DNA of 23,627 nucleotides from Chloroflexota bacterium (GTDB lineage: Bacteria; Chloroflexota; UBA6077). Positions 8,137-15,550 of this stretch are shown here, in pieces. Under the pieces are notes generated by a model. That model worked only from the letters and a program-made list of their open reading frames with translations. It had not been told where the DNA came from and ran no database searches. The stretch covers positions 1 through 23,627 of the forward strand of contig JAMCTB010000107.1 in NCBI GenBank assembly GCA_023380955.1. The letters are read 5' to 3'. Numbering within the stretch: the stretch's first letter is position 1; each line of letters opens with the position of its first letter. The translations under genes and the position numbers were made by a program.

Positions 8137-8646
8137 ATGCCTTCCTTGGATGTCGAAGACATCCGGTTGATGTATCGCTACGACCTGTGGGTGAATCAGC
8201 GCCTCCTGGCCGTTGTGGCGCAGCTACCGGCTGAGCGTGCGAAGGAGCCGCTAGGGTCGAGCTTCGACTCCATCCATGGGACCCTGGGCCACATCCTGGG
8301 CTCTCAGATCCATTGGCTCAACCGCTGGCGCCGCCTGCCGCCGACGAGACAATTGGGCGGCGGGGATTTCGACTCCCTCGACGCTATCCGGGCGCGCTGG
8401 CATGAGCATCAGCGAGATCTGGATGCCTTCCTGGGAGACCTCACGCAGGAGAGGCTGACGGAGACCATTCGATACACCCGCAGCTCGGGCAGAGTCAACG
8501 AGCTTCCTCTTCGGCAGCTGATGCTTCACGTGGTCAACCACGGTACCCACCACCGCAGCGAGCTTGCCGATATGCTGACCCGTCTGGGCTATCCCCCGCC
8601 GCCCACGGACCTGGTGCAGTACTGCCTGGAGGAGACGCGACAGTAG
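8137..8646 (+). CDS. DinB-superfamily (YfiT/DinB fold) four-helix protein
   Basis: A 169-residue protein of the DinB-like superfamily. H52 in TLGHILGSQIHWL and the cluster HVVNHGTHHRSEL (H131-H139) provide the usual three-histidine metal site, probably H52, H135 and H139. The family includes thiol-dependent transferases (mycothiol, bacillithiol or glutathione S-transferases) and stress-induced proteins. No substrate can be assigned here. ATG 8137 has GGAGG at 8123-8127 upstream. It is followed after 54 bases by a cupin gene on the same strand, possibly co-transcribed. Confidence 0.85.
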   Translation: MPSLDVEDIRLMYRYDLWVNQRLLAVVAQLPAERAKEPLGSSFDSIHGTLGHILGSQIHWLNRWRRLPPTRQLGGGDFDSLDAIRARWHEHQRDLDAFLGDLTQERLTETIRYTRSSGRVNELPLRQLMLHVVNHGTHHRSELADMLTRLGYPPPPTDLVQYCLEETRQ

Positions 8647-8700
8647 TGATTGGGCTTGGTGGTGCCATGGGACGCCGATGAAGGGAGGACGGGTGAGGAG

Positions 8701-9066
8701 ATGCGGCTGCAGCGTGCCGATCGGGAGGCGGCAAAAGGCTGGTACTTCGGCCCCTGGAACTCGGCCAGCGCCATCTCTGTCGGCTACGCCAACAAGGGGA
8801 TCGACGAGCCCCACGTCCATACCCGCATAACGGAGGTCTACCTGGTGGCTCGTGGCTCTGCGGTCATGCAGGTGGGGCAACAGACTATCATGCTGGAAGC
8901 TGGTGACGTTCTCGTAGTCGAGCCTGGCGAGGCTCACACCTTCCTGTCGAGTTCGGCTGGTTACTTCCACTTCGTGGTCCACTCTCCCGGTCTTGCCGGC
9001 GCGGAGGCCCTAGCCGAAAAGCGCCCTGTTCTCTCTAGGGAATTGGGGGAGACAAGGAGCCGGTGA
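8701..9066 (+). CDS. Single-domain cupin protein
   Basis: A 121-residue cupin. Motif 1 is visible as H38, H40 and E45 in EPHVHTRITEVYLVARG, and motif 2 as H79 in GDVLVVEPGEAHTF. These four residues normally bind a divalent metal. Small stand-alone cupins include isomerases, dioxygenases and sensor proteins, so function is unassigned. ATG 8701 is chosen for its initiation codon and the GGGAGG at 8683-8688. An in-frame TTG at 8650 would add 17 residues but has no ribosome binding site. It is the last gene before the accessory-looking region. Confidence 0.8.
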   Translation: MRLQRADREAAKGWYFGPWNSASAISVGYANKGIDEPHVHTRITEVYLVARGSAVMQVGQQTIMLEAGDVLVVEPGEAHTFLSSSAGYFHFVVHSPGLAGAEALAEKRPVLSRELGETRSR

Positions 9067-9527
9067 AGGCCCATCCGACGCCCTTTGGTGTTACGGACTT
9101 CGCTGCGATCTGTGACTCCGTTCCTCGGGATCCGATACGGCTGCCTAGTTCACGGAGGTCCCCACTTTCTCCTCGCGCATCGGCTCATCGCGGTACCGTC
9201 GGATCCTTCCACCTAGTAGAGACACAACATGACGCATCTCTACAGAACCCGCGACGCCTCTGACCTGCCGCCCCGGCTCCACTCGCCGTCCTTGTTCCCG
9301 GTTGGGACGGGTCGTAGGCCATGACTGACATGGGGCCAGCCTTCAAGGTTCGTGCTTGGTGTGGATGAGGCGACGGAAAAAGAGGCGACCCGACCTCTTC
9401 AGATCGAACCGCCTCCACGTTTGGGGTTCTCGGGCGGATAGAGCGATATGCGCTTGTTGAGGATGATCCTAGTTAGACGGCGATCGTGCCGTCAATCAGA
9501 TTACGACAGACTACTGAATAGGTGCCC
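9067..9527. other. 461-base stretch with no recognisable gene
   Basis: No open frame here carries a recognisable domain or a convincing ribosome binding site, and the base composition is less GC-rich than the flanking metabolic genes. No repeat family of this window is seen. It may be decayed sequence at the edge of an accessory region. Confidence 0.4.
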
Positions 9528-10532
9528 TCAGAGTTGGGTCAAGCCAGAAATCTCCTCGAACACCAGCTTGCCGGGCTCGATGCTAACGGTGTCCGCTAGA
9601 TCGCTCGGCACAGTGCCGTCTGCCAGCATGGTTCTGGCGCCGATAACCACTGGGCATTCGGCCCTCCAAGTCCTCCCCTCTACATCCTTGTACTCCACCC
9701 GAGCAGTTGCATCCACCCGTCTGATGCCCTCTGGCATTGTGATCGGCTCATTGGTCCACTGCTCTGGTACGAAGCCGACAGGCAGATCCTTGGACTCCCC
9801 CGAAGCGAGCGGGCCTAGTACCGCCCAGCCATACGGAGACAGGATGCGGTGAGGAAGGCCGTGAAACACGGTTCCCTGAACATCCATGGCAGGCCCGAAA
9901 CCGATGTTCCGAACTTTCAGATTGAACTCCCACCGTCGGGCGTTCTGTGACCTCTTCTTCTCCGCTGGAACGAAAACGAGATACGGCCGCACCGCAGCAG
10001 CCCTCTGAGCTGCCAGTTCCCTGCTGGTCTCCTGTGCCGCCCAGGCGGAGTCCCGCGCGGCTGCTGCTTGCGCCTTCATCTCCTCGAGTTGCGCATCAGC
10101 CGCTTGTCTGGCCGACTCCGACTGCTTCTTCATCTCCGCGAGCTGGGCGTCAGCAGACTGTCTGGCCGACTCGCCCTGTCTTTTCATCTCCTCCAGAGAC
10201 GCGGCTGCCAACTTGGCTGATTCTTGAGCCCCTTTGACGCTGCCTGCAGCTGCCAAGTAAGCCTTGACTCCTGATACAGCAATTGCCACCGTGACTAGCA
10301 GGTAGAGGGCGTTTGTTGCCACCCCCACCATACTCATTCCGGCCTGGACCTCGGCTATTTGGTCGGCAGCGGTAAGGTCCTTGGGGTCGATGGAGCCCAG
10401 AACCCGCGAGCCGATGTCCACTGTGCCAAAACTCAGCTGCAGTACATAGAGAAAGAACGCCACTACGGCACACACAATGATGACGTTCGCTAGGAAAGAA
10501 AAACAGGCTCGTTTCTTCGTTCTCATTTCCAA
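9528..10532 (-). CDS. Membrane-anchored coiled-coil protein of unknown function
   Basis: I do not recognise a named family. About 334 residues. Two hydrophobic segments near the N-terminus (around FLANVIIVCAVVAFFLYVL and ALYLLVTVAIAVSGV) should cross the membrane. Roughly 80 residues of alanine- and glutamine-rich heptads follow, with imperfect repeats such as ESARQSADAQLAEMKKQ and ESARQAADAQLEEMKAQ, predicting a coiled coil. A C-terminal beta-rich domain of about 150 residues follows (ARVEYKDVEGRTWRAEC). TTG 10532 is preferred: AAGGAGG (plus-strand 10542-10548) stands nine bases upstream. ATG 10562, in frame, has no ribosome binding site. A good promoter lies upstream. Its closest relative in the window is the degenerate fragment at 10829-11029. 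Confidence 0.7.
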   Translation of the reverse strand: MEMRTKKRACFSFLANVIIVCAVVAFFLYVLQLSFGTVDIGSRVLGSIDPKDLTAADQIAEVQAGMSMVGVATNALYLLVTVAIAVSGVKAYLAAAGSVKGAQESAKLAAASLEEMKRQGESARQSADAQLAEMKKQSESARQAADAQLEEMKAQAAAARDSAWAAQETSRELAAQRAAAVRPYLVFVPAEKKRSQNARRWEFNLKVRNIGFGPAMDVQGTVFHGLPHRILSPYGWAVLGPLASGESKDLPVGFVPEQWTNEPITMPEGIRRVDATARVEYKDVEGRTWRAECPVVIGARTMLADGTVPSDLADTVSIEPGKLVFEEISGLTQL

Positions 10533-10594
10533 GTTCGCGAGCCTCCTTGGGATCGCCCGCATTCAAGAAGCGCAGCCTCGCCAGCTGAATGCGC

Positions 10595-10623
10595 AGTATA
10601 CTTGCTCTGCCGGTCTTGGTGAA
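10595..10623 (-). promoter_or_regulatory. Sigma-70-type promoter for the coiled-coil gene
   Basis: On the minus strand, TTCACC (10618-10623) is followed by a 17-base spacer and TATACT (10595-10600), matching four and five of six consensus bases. The predicted transcript begins near 10588 and gives a leader of about 55 bases before the TTG start at 10532. Confidence 0.55.
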
Positions 10624-10828
10624 CACCCCCGTGTGCTCCTTTGATCTCAGGTGATCGCTGGCCTGGCCTTCTTGAGGCAATGCTGCCCAGAAAGAAGTCC
10701 AGCTACCACTTCCAGATTGGGACGGCCGTAACGGGGCCAAGGGGTGTTCACTGCCGTAGCACGGTCGAAGGAACCCACCAAGTAGGCCATAGGGAACAGG
10801 GGAAGGCCCATTGAGAGCCTGCACCCCA

Positions 10829-11029
10829 CATCCTGGTGAGCTCCTCGATCGGCTCGAATCTCTGCTGCCCAGGAGGTATGTGGACAGGGAAGACCCCCCG
10901 ACTGCCGTCGAAGCCGGGGGCATTGGCAAAGTCCTGGGGACCGATGTAGGCCTCACAAGTGGTTCGCCACGTTCTGCCCTCGACGTCTCGATACTCCATC
11001 ACTAGCCTGTGAAGAGCCCGTGCGTCTAC
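10829..11029 (-). pseudogene. Degenerate C-terminal fragment paralogous to the coiled-coil protein
   Basis: Read on the minus strand, this part gives VMEYRDVEGRTWRTTCEAYIG and, further on, PGQQRFEPIEELTRM. These match RVEYKDVEGRTWRAECPVVIG and PGKLVFEEISGLTQL at the C-terminus of the protein encoded at 9528-10532, in the same order and at similar spacing. No transmembrane or coiled-coil part precedes it. The open frame (10748-11263) runs past the point where the relative stops and overlaps the start of the ThDP gene on the other strand. I infer a truncated tandem copy rather than a working gene; a short functional protein cannot be fully excluded. Confidence 0.6.
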
Positions 11030-11222
11030 CGTGTTGGCGTTGATCCTGACATCTGATATGCTTCGCTCGACGCTGGCGCTTATCCAAGATCGATGTTCCG
11101 CGCGGTCACCCACGGCACACGTCGCCGCTGAGTTGGCTAGCACTGCAGGTAGGCTCTTGCCTGGCTGGGCGAAGGCTGGCTCAGCGCCTCTCAGCGAAAC
11201 GACTTCCCTGGAGGTCCATGCT

Positions 11223-12893
11223 ATGCCCGTGATGACAGGCTCCCGTTTCTTCGCCGAGACCATGCGGGGTTACGGGGTTACCCATCTGTTCTACGTACCG
11301 GCGCCGATGCCCGAGGCCATGACCGAGATGGAGCGGGTGGGCGTGACCCGAGTGGTGGCTCACAGCGAGACTGCCGTGGCCTACATGGCCGACGGGTACG
11401 CCCGAGCCTCCCACAGGCCCGGCGTCTGCCTGGGGCAGGCGGTCGGGGCGGGAAACGTCGCGGCGGGGCTGCGAGACGCCTACCTGGCCTCCTCCCCCGT
11501 GATCGCCATCACCGGCGGCCCTCAACCCGACTCGAGATATCGCTATCTCTACCAGATCGTAGAGGACTTCCCCATGTTCGAGCCGGTGACCAAGCTGAAC
11601 GTCCGGGTCGAGAAGCCGGAGCGGCTGCCCGATCTCCTTCGGCAGGCCTTTCGTGCCGCAACCTCGGGGACGCCCGCCCCGGTCCACCTGGAGATGCCGG
11701 GGCGGAATGGGGAGGTGGTCGTTCGAGATGAAGCCGATTTCCAGCTGATCGTCGAGGAGAGGTTCACCCGATATCCAGCCTATCGACCTGAAGCGGAGCC
11801 GGAACTGGTTCGTGAGGCGGTAAGGCTGCTATCCAGGGCCGAGAGGCCGGTGATCGTGGCTGGGGGAGGGGTAACCGCGTCGCAGGCAGCGGCCGAAGTG
11901 GTGAGGCTGGCGGAGCTCCTTTCCATCCCCGTAGCTACCTCGCCCAACGGTAAGGAGGTCATCCCAGGCGATCATCCGCTTTCGGCAGGGGTGGTCGGGA
12001 CATACTCTCGCTGGTGCGCCAACCGAACGGTCTCCGAGGCCGATCTGGTCTTCTTCATCGGCACCCGGGCGGGAGGCCACACCACCTACAACTGGAAGAT
12101 ACCCCGAGAGGGAACGCCCGTCCTTCAGCTGGACATCGATCCCGAGGAGGTAGGCAGGAACTACCCCGCGAAGGTGGGGCTGTGCGGGGACGCCAAGGCG
12201 ACCCTTCAGCGGCTGATCGAGGTGGCGGAGCCGGTGTCCTCCAGGGGTGCATGGATCCAGCACGTGCAGCAGCTGGTGAGGAGCTGGCGCTCGGAGGTGG
12301 AGTCCGTCCTGGCCTCCGATGCCGTTCCCATCAGGCCTGAGCGGATCTGCCAGGAGATCACCGACTTTCTGCCGCCAGAGGCGGTGCTGGTGGTAGATAC
12401 CGGCCACGCGGGTCTCTGGACCGGGACCATGGTGGAGCTGAACCGCCCAGGGCAGAGGTACATTCGGTGCGCCGGGACCCTGGGGTGGGCGTTCCCCGCC
12501 TCCCTGGGGGTCAAGTGCGCCCTCCCCGACAACCCCGTGCTCTGCTTCATCGGGGACGGGGGGCTCTTCTATCACCTGTCGGAACTGGAGACCGCGGCCC
12601 GACTGGGCATCAACGCCGTCGTGCTGGTGAACAACAATCGATCGCTGCAGCAGGTGAAGCGTCTGGTGGACGCCTCCTACGGTGGAAACCCTGAGGGGAA
12701 GGGCGACGATCAGTGGGTCTTCCCGGAGACCAACTTCGCCAGGATCGCGGAGGAGATGGGTTGCCTCGGCATACGGGTGGAGCAGCCGGGCGAGCTGAAG
12801 GGTGCCCTGGAGCGGGCTTTCGCCGCCCATAGGCCGGTGGTGGTCGACGTGGTGAGCGACAGGTTCGCCCTGCCGGCGAAGCCCTGGGGTTAG
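11223..12893 (+). CDS. Thiamine-diphosphate enzyme of the acetolactate synthase / benzoylformate decarboxylase superfamily
   Basis: 556 residues with the three-domain ThDP layout. The N-terminal pyrimidine-binding domain carries the catalytic glutamate E49 in AHSETAVAYMADGYARAS. The central domain begins near RPVIVAGGGVTASQAA. The C-terminal domain holds the diphosphate and Mg motif, GDG at 444-446 and NNN at 470-472. The family joins or cleaves 2-oxoacids; the reaction here is unknown. It is not a standard IlvB, since no regulatory subunit gene is adjacent and HSE replaces the usual HEQ. ATG 11223 has GGAGG at 11210-11214 eight bases upstream. The frame stays open back to 11031, but that part overlaps the minus-strand pseudogene. 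A dehydrogenase gene follows after 67 bases. Confidence 0.88.
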   Translation: MPVMTGSRFFAETMRGYGVTHLFYVPAPMPEAMTEMERVGVTRVVAHSETAVAYMADGYARASHRPGVCLGQAVGAGNVAAGLRDAYLASSPVIAITGGPQPDSRYRYLYQIVEDFPMFEPVTKLNVRVEKPERLPDLLRQAFRAATSGTPAPVHLEMPGRNGEVVVRDEADFQLIVEERFTRYPAYRPEAEPELVREAVRLLSRAERPVIVAGGGVTASQAAAEVVRLAELLSIPVATSPNGKEVIPGDHPLSAGVVGTYSRWCANRTVSEADLVFFIGTRAGGHTTYNWKIPREGTPVLQLDIDPEEVGRNYPAKVGLCGDAKATLQRLIEVAEPVSSRGAWIQHVQQLVRSWRSEVESVLASDAVPIRPERICQEITDFLPPEAVLVVDTGHAGLWTGTMVELNRPGQRYIRCAGTLGWAFPASLGVKCALPDNPVLCFIGDGGLFYHLSELETAARLGINAVVLVNNNRSLQQVKRLVDASYGGNPEGKGDDQWVFPETNFARIAEEMGCLGIRVEQPGELKGALERAFAAHRPVVVDVVSDRFALPAKPWG

Positions 12894-12960
12894 GCTGCAC
12901 CCACTCGAGATCCGTCTCGGGCTTTGTCGGACTCATTCTCAGCGGTTGGGAGTACGAGCG

Positions 12961-13725
12961 ATGGAGTTCACCGGAAAGCTGGCCCTCGTGACCGGCGGGG
13001 GACGTGGGATAGGGGCAGCGGTGGTGGACCAATTGTCCGCCGAAGGCTGCGACGTGATCATCAACGACGTGAGCGCCGACGTCGCACGAGCGGTCGCCGC
13101 CCGCGTCGAGGGGCGCGGTCGCAGGGTCGCCATCTCGACCGCCGATGTTACCGATGCCGACGCCGTGGCCGAGATGATGTCCATGGTGTCGAGGGAGTTC
13201 GGCCGGCTGGACATCCTGGTCAACAACGTGGGTGGGAGCGGAGGCGCTCCCACGAAGATCGAGGAGATCACCCTGGAGCACTGGGAGCGGGCGATGGCCC
13301 TCAACCTGCGCAGCGTGTTCCTGTGCACGAAAGCGGCGATCCCGCTGATGCGTGCCTCGGGGGGCGGCCGCATCGTCAACCTGGGCTCCATTGCAGGACA
13401 GGCCCGGAGCGTCATCGGGGGTTGCCAGTACGCCGCGGCGAAGGCCGGGGTGCTCGGCTTCACTCGCCATCTTGCCGCCGACCTGGCGCCCTACGGCATC
13501 ACCCTCAACGCCGTCGCCCCCGGAACCACAGCCTCGGAGCGAGTCGCGGCGGTCATCGCCGGCAAGAGCGAGAGCGAGCGCACCAGGGTTCTCAACAGCA
13601 TTCCCCTGGGACGGATGGCTCGACCCGACGAGGTGGCCGCGGCGGTGGTTTTCCTCTGCTCGCCGCAAGCCGGCTACATTACGGGCGCCACCATCGACGT
13701 GAACGGGGGCGCTCACCCGCGCTAG
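12961..13725 (+). CDS. Short-chain dehydrogenase/reductase (FabG-like)
   Basis: A 254-residue classical SDR. The cofactor motif TGGGRGIG is at 11-18 and NNVGG at 88-92. The catalytic tetrad is N115, S143 (GSIAG), Y157 and K161 (YAAAK). The C-terminus ends with GYITGATIDVNGG, usual in FabG-like reductases. Reduction of a keto group with NAD(P)H is expected. The substrate is unknown, though the ThDP enzyme immediately upstream could produce a hydroxyketone or diketone for it. ATG 12961 is preceded by GGGAG at 12948-12952; TTG 12946 is an unlikely alternative. Confidence 0.9.
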   Translation: MEFTGKLALVTGGGRGIGAAVVDQLSAEGCDVIINDVSADVARAVAARVEGRGRRVAISTADVTDADAVAEMMSMVSREFGRLDILVNNVGGSGGAPTKIEEITLEHWERAMALNLRSVFLCTKAAIPLMRASGGGRIVNLGSIAGQARSVIGGCQYAAAKAGVLGFTRHLAADLAPYGITLNAVAPGTTASERVAAVIAGKSESERTRVLNSIPLGRMARPDEVAAAVVFLCSPQAGYITGATIDVNGGAHPR

Positions 13726-13935
13726 ATGATGGGCTCTCCCGCGGTCGAGATCCTGCGGGATCCATTTTGGCGCTGACTGTCGGCACGGGGTCTACCGCCG
13801 GAGTTTATCCTTTCCTGAGCTGGCGTCGGTCCCGCCGGACTGAAGTAGACAGGATGCTCGTCGTCTCGGGTGATGACGAGCCGGGGGAGTTCTGGCTCGA
13901 CCGGGCACGCAATGCACAGGGAGGTTGGTGGCCCG

Positions 13936-14670
13936 ATGATCAACAGCGCCACGAGGAACGGGACCGAGCTCCTTGCTGCTCTGCTGGCGCTGGCCCTCCC
14001 GCTGATGGTCGCCTGCACTGCTGTGTCGGCAGGAGAGGCGCCGCACACTCCGGTTGCCATCATCAACCAGGGGCGGCTTGCCGAAGCTCCGGCTCCGCAG
14101 GCCCAGGGGACACTGCTGCCGGCTGCGGCAACTCAGCAGGAGGAGCGGCTGATAGCGGCCCTGAATAGGCCCGAGCCCGGAGACGACGAGGTGGTGGCCC
14201 GGGTGGACGGGGAGCCCGTCACCAGGGGCGCCGTGCGACAGGGCACCCTGCTGGTTCAGTCGGAGCAGCCGGGGACCGGCGAGGCCGAGGCGCGACAGAT
14301 CGCTTTCCACAGGGCGGCCAAGAACGCCGTGGCTGTGGCGGAGGCGAAGCGTCGGGGGATCCATGTGACTCCGGAGGAGGCGCAGAGGGCAGCCGATTTC
14401 CAGCGGGAGCTGTGGAGCAAGGCGCCGCCGGAACAGAGAGCGCTCCTCGATGGAGACCTGAAGGGCAGCGGCATGACGGAAGAGCAGTACTGGCAGAGGT
14501 TCGAGGAGAGCTACGCCCGCAGCATGCTCCCCACGAGACTGGCCCAGCAGCGCGCGGAGGAGGCGGCGAAGGCCAGCCCCCTCGTGCAGCCAGTGCCCTT
14601 CGGCGACTACCTGGAGGATCTATTGGGGAGGGCAAGGATCGAGTACAAGGACCCCTCCTTGCAGCCGTAA
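13936..14670 (+). CDS. Putative lipoprotein with SurA N-terminal-like domain
   Basis: About 244 residues. A hydrophobic leader (ELLAALLALALPLMVAC) ends in a lipobox-like LMVAC with C27 as the likely lipidated residue, so the protein should be anchored outside the cytoplasmic membrane. DDEVVARVDGEPVTRGAV and the following helical segment, rich in glutamine, arginine and alanine, resemble the N-terminal chaperone domain of SurA/PrsA-type folding factors. No parvulin prolyl-isomerase domain follows. ATG 13936 is chosen because it gives a proper signal peptide and has GGGAGG at 13919-13924 upstream; the frame is open further upstream. The 210 bases before it contain no gene, only a weak hairpin (GATCC-TGCG-GGATC, 13749-13762). 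Confidence 0.7.
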   Translation: MINSATRNGTELLAALLALALPLMVACTAVSAGEAPHTPVAIINQGRLAEAPAPQAQGTLLPAAATQQEERLIAALNRPEPGDDEVVARVDGEPVTRGAVRQGTLLVQSEQPGTGEAEARQIAFHRAAKNAVAVAEAKRRGIHVTPEEAQRAADFQRELWSKAPPEQRALLDGDLKGSGMTEEQYWQRFEESYARSMLPTRLAQQRAEEAAKASPLVQPVPFGDYLEDLLGRARIEYKDPSLQP

Positions 14671-14725
14671 CCTGATGAGTGACGTGTCGGTCCCACCTGT
14701 CCCAGCTTCGATGTTTCCGAGGCGG

Positions 14726-14734
14726 TGGTATAAT
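14726..14734 (+). promoter_or_regulatory. Extended -10 promoter of the toxin-antitoxin operon
   Basis: TGGTATAAT is a perfect extended -10 (TGnTATAAT) about 60 bases before the antitoxin start. No good -35 is visible, which extended -10 promoters do not need. Confidence 0.6.
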
Positions 14735-14793
14735 CGATGCGACAATACGCACTACCAGATGCAGGATAGTCGAGCCGGGGGAGGTGGTGAGCC

Positions 14794-15078
14794 ATGCGCG
14801 GACGGCAGAAAGTGAGTGTGACGGTGGACCCTGATCTGCTCGGCGAAGTAGACGCCTTCGTGCAGGAGCACGAGGGCGCTGACCGCAGCAAGGTCTTCGA
14901 CGAGGCGTTGAGGTGCTGGATCGCCGGCAGACAGAAGATGGCCCTGCGCGAGCAGTTCGCCGCCCCCCTCTCGGGTGAGGAGGAGGAAGGTCTGCGAGAA
15001 TGGAGGGAGATCCAAGCGGCTCAGTTCCCCTATTTGCTGCGTAAGTACGAGCAGCGCGATCACGAACGGGAGGGGTAG
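14794..15078 (+). CDS. Ribbon-helix-helix antitoxin
   Basis: A 94-residue protein. RQKVSVTVDPDLLGEVDAFVQ followed by DRSKVFDEALRCWI matches the beta-strand plus two helices of ribbon-helix-helix DNA-binding proteins (CopG/Arc-like). The rest is a charged, glutamate-rich tail of the kind that wraps the partner toxin. The ATG is preceded by GGGGGAGGTGG. Its stop is three bases from the start of a MazF-like gene, the classic antitoxin-first layout. By analogy it should neutralise the toxin and repress the operon by binding near the promoter at 14726-14734. Confidence 0.85.
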   Translation: MRGRQKVSVTVDPDLLGEVDAFVQEHEGADRSKVFDEALRCWIAGRQKMALREQFAAPLSGEEEEGLREWREIQAAQFPYLLRKYEQRDHEREG

Positions 15079-15081
15079 ACC

Positions 15082-15447
15082 ATGCGCCAGCTCCCTCCAC
15101 TTCGGGGCCAGATCTGGCACGTCTGGACGCCCGGCCAGCCTCACGACCCCCACCAACCACGGCGCGCGCTAGTTATCAGTGACGACGAGCGGAACGTGTA
15201 TAGCGACGACGTGACGGTGATCCCCGTCTTCTCCCACGGTCGTGCAGGACCGACCCACGTTTCGATTCCCAAAGGTCGCTGGGGGCTGGATCACGATAGC
15301 GTCCTGTTCTGTGAGGAGATCACGACGTTGCACTTCGATTTCCTGGCCGAGGGCCCCCTGGGAACCCTGGTGCCTGACGGAGTGCTCCAGAGGGTTGTTA
15401 GAGCGGTGAGGATAGGCCTGGGCGACGTCGTGTTCCCGGGGGCGTAA
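15082..15447 (+). CDS. PemK/MazF-family toxin (endoribonuclease)
   Basis: A 121-residue protein with the MazF/PemK pattern. LRGQIWHVWTP is at the N-terminus, RRALVISDDERNVYSDDVTVIPV follows, and the middle segment has DSVLFCEEITTLHFDFL. The end is GTLVPDGVLQRVVRAVRIGLG. These correspond to the RG..W, RP.lVis, S.v....i..ld and final helix motifs. The family cuts mRNA at short sites. The usual glycine-rich loop before RP is replaced by PGQPHDPHQPRR, a divergent form. The gene sits three bases after the antitoxin and is surely co-translated. Confidence 0.85.
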   Translation: MRQLPPLRGQIWHVWTPGQPHDPHQPRRALVISDDERNVYSDDVTVIPVFSHGRAGPTHVSIPKGRWGLDHDSVLFCEEITTLHFDFLAEGPLGTLVPDGVLQRVVRAVRIGLGDVVFPGA

Positions 15448-15550
15448 TCTTTCCGCCGTCCCCGTGCGCCTGCTTGGCTTCTCGCGCGCCTGGATTGTTC
15501 GAGCGATGGACCGGTTACCTGAAGGGGCGGATCGGGTCCAAGGCGAGCCC

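Noticed and set aside
9063..9263. Possible 66-residue gene after the cupin
   Set aside because: No ribosome binding site, no recognisable domain and atypical composition; it overlaps the cupin stop only by chance.
11031..11222. Upstream extension of the ThDP enzyme frame
   Set aside because: The family start aligns with ATG 11223, which has a well-placed GGAGG; the extension overlaps the opposite-strand fragment and matches nothing in the family.
12904..12924. Hairpin CTCGAGA-TCCG-TCTCGGG as terminator after the ThDP gene
   Set aside because: The stem is only seven pairs and no T-run follows; the SDR is close enough to be co-transcribed.
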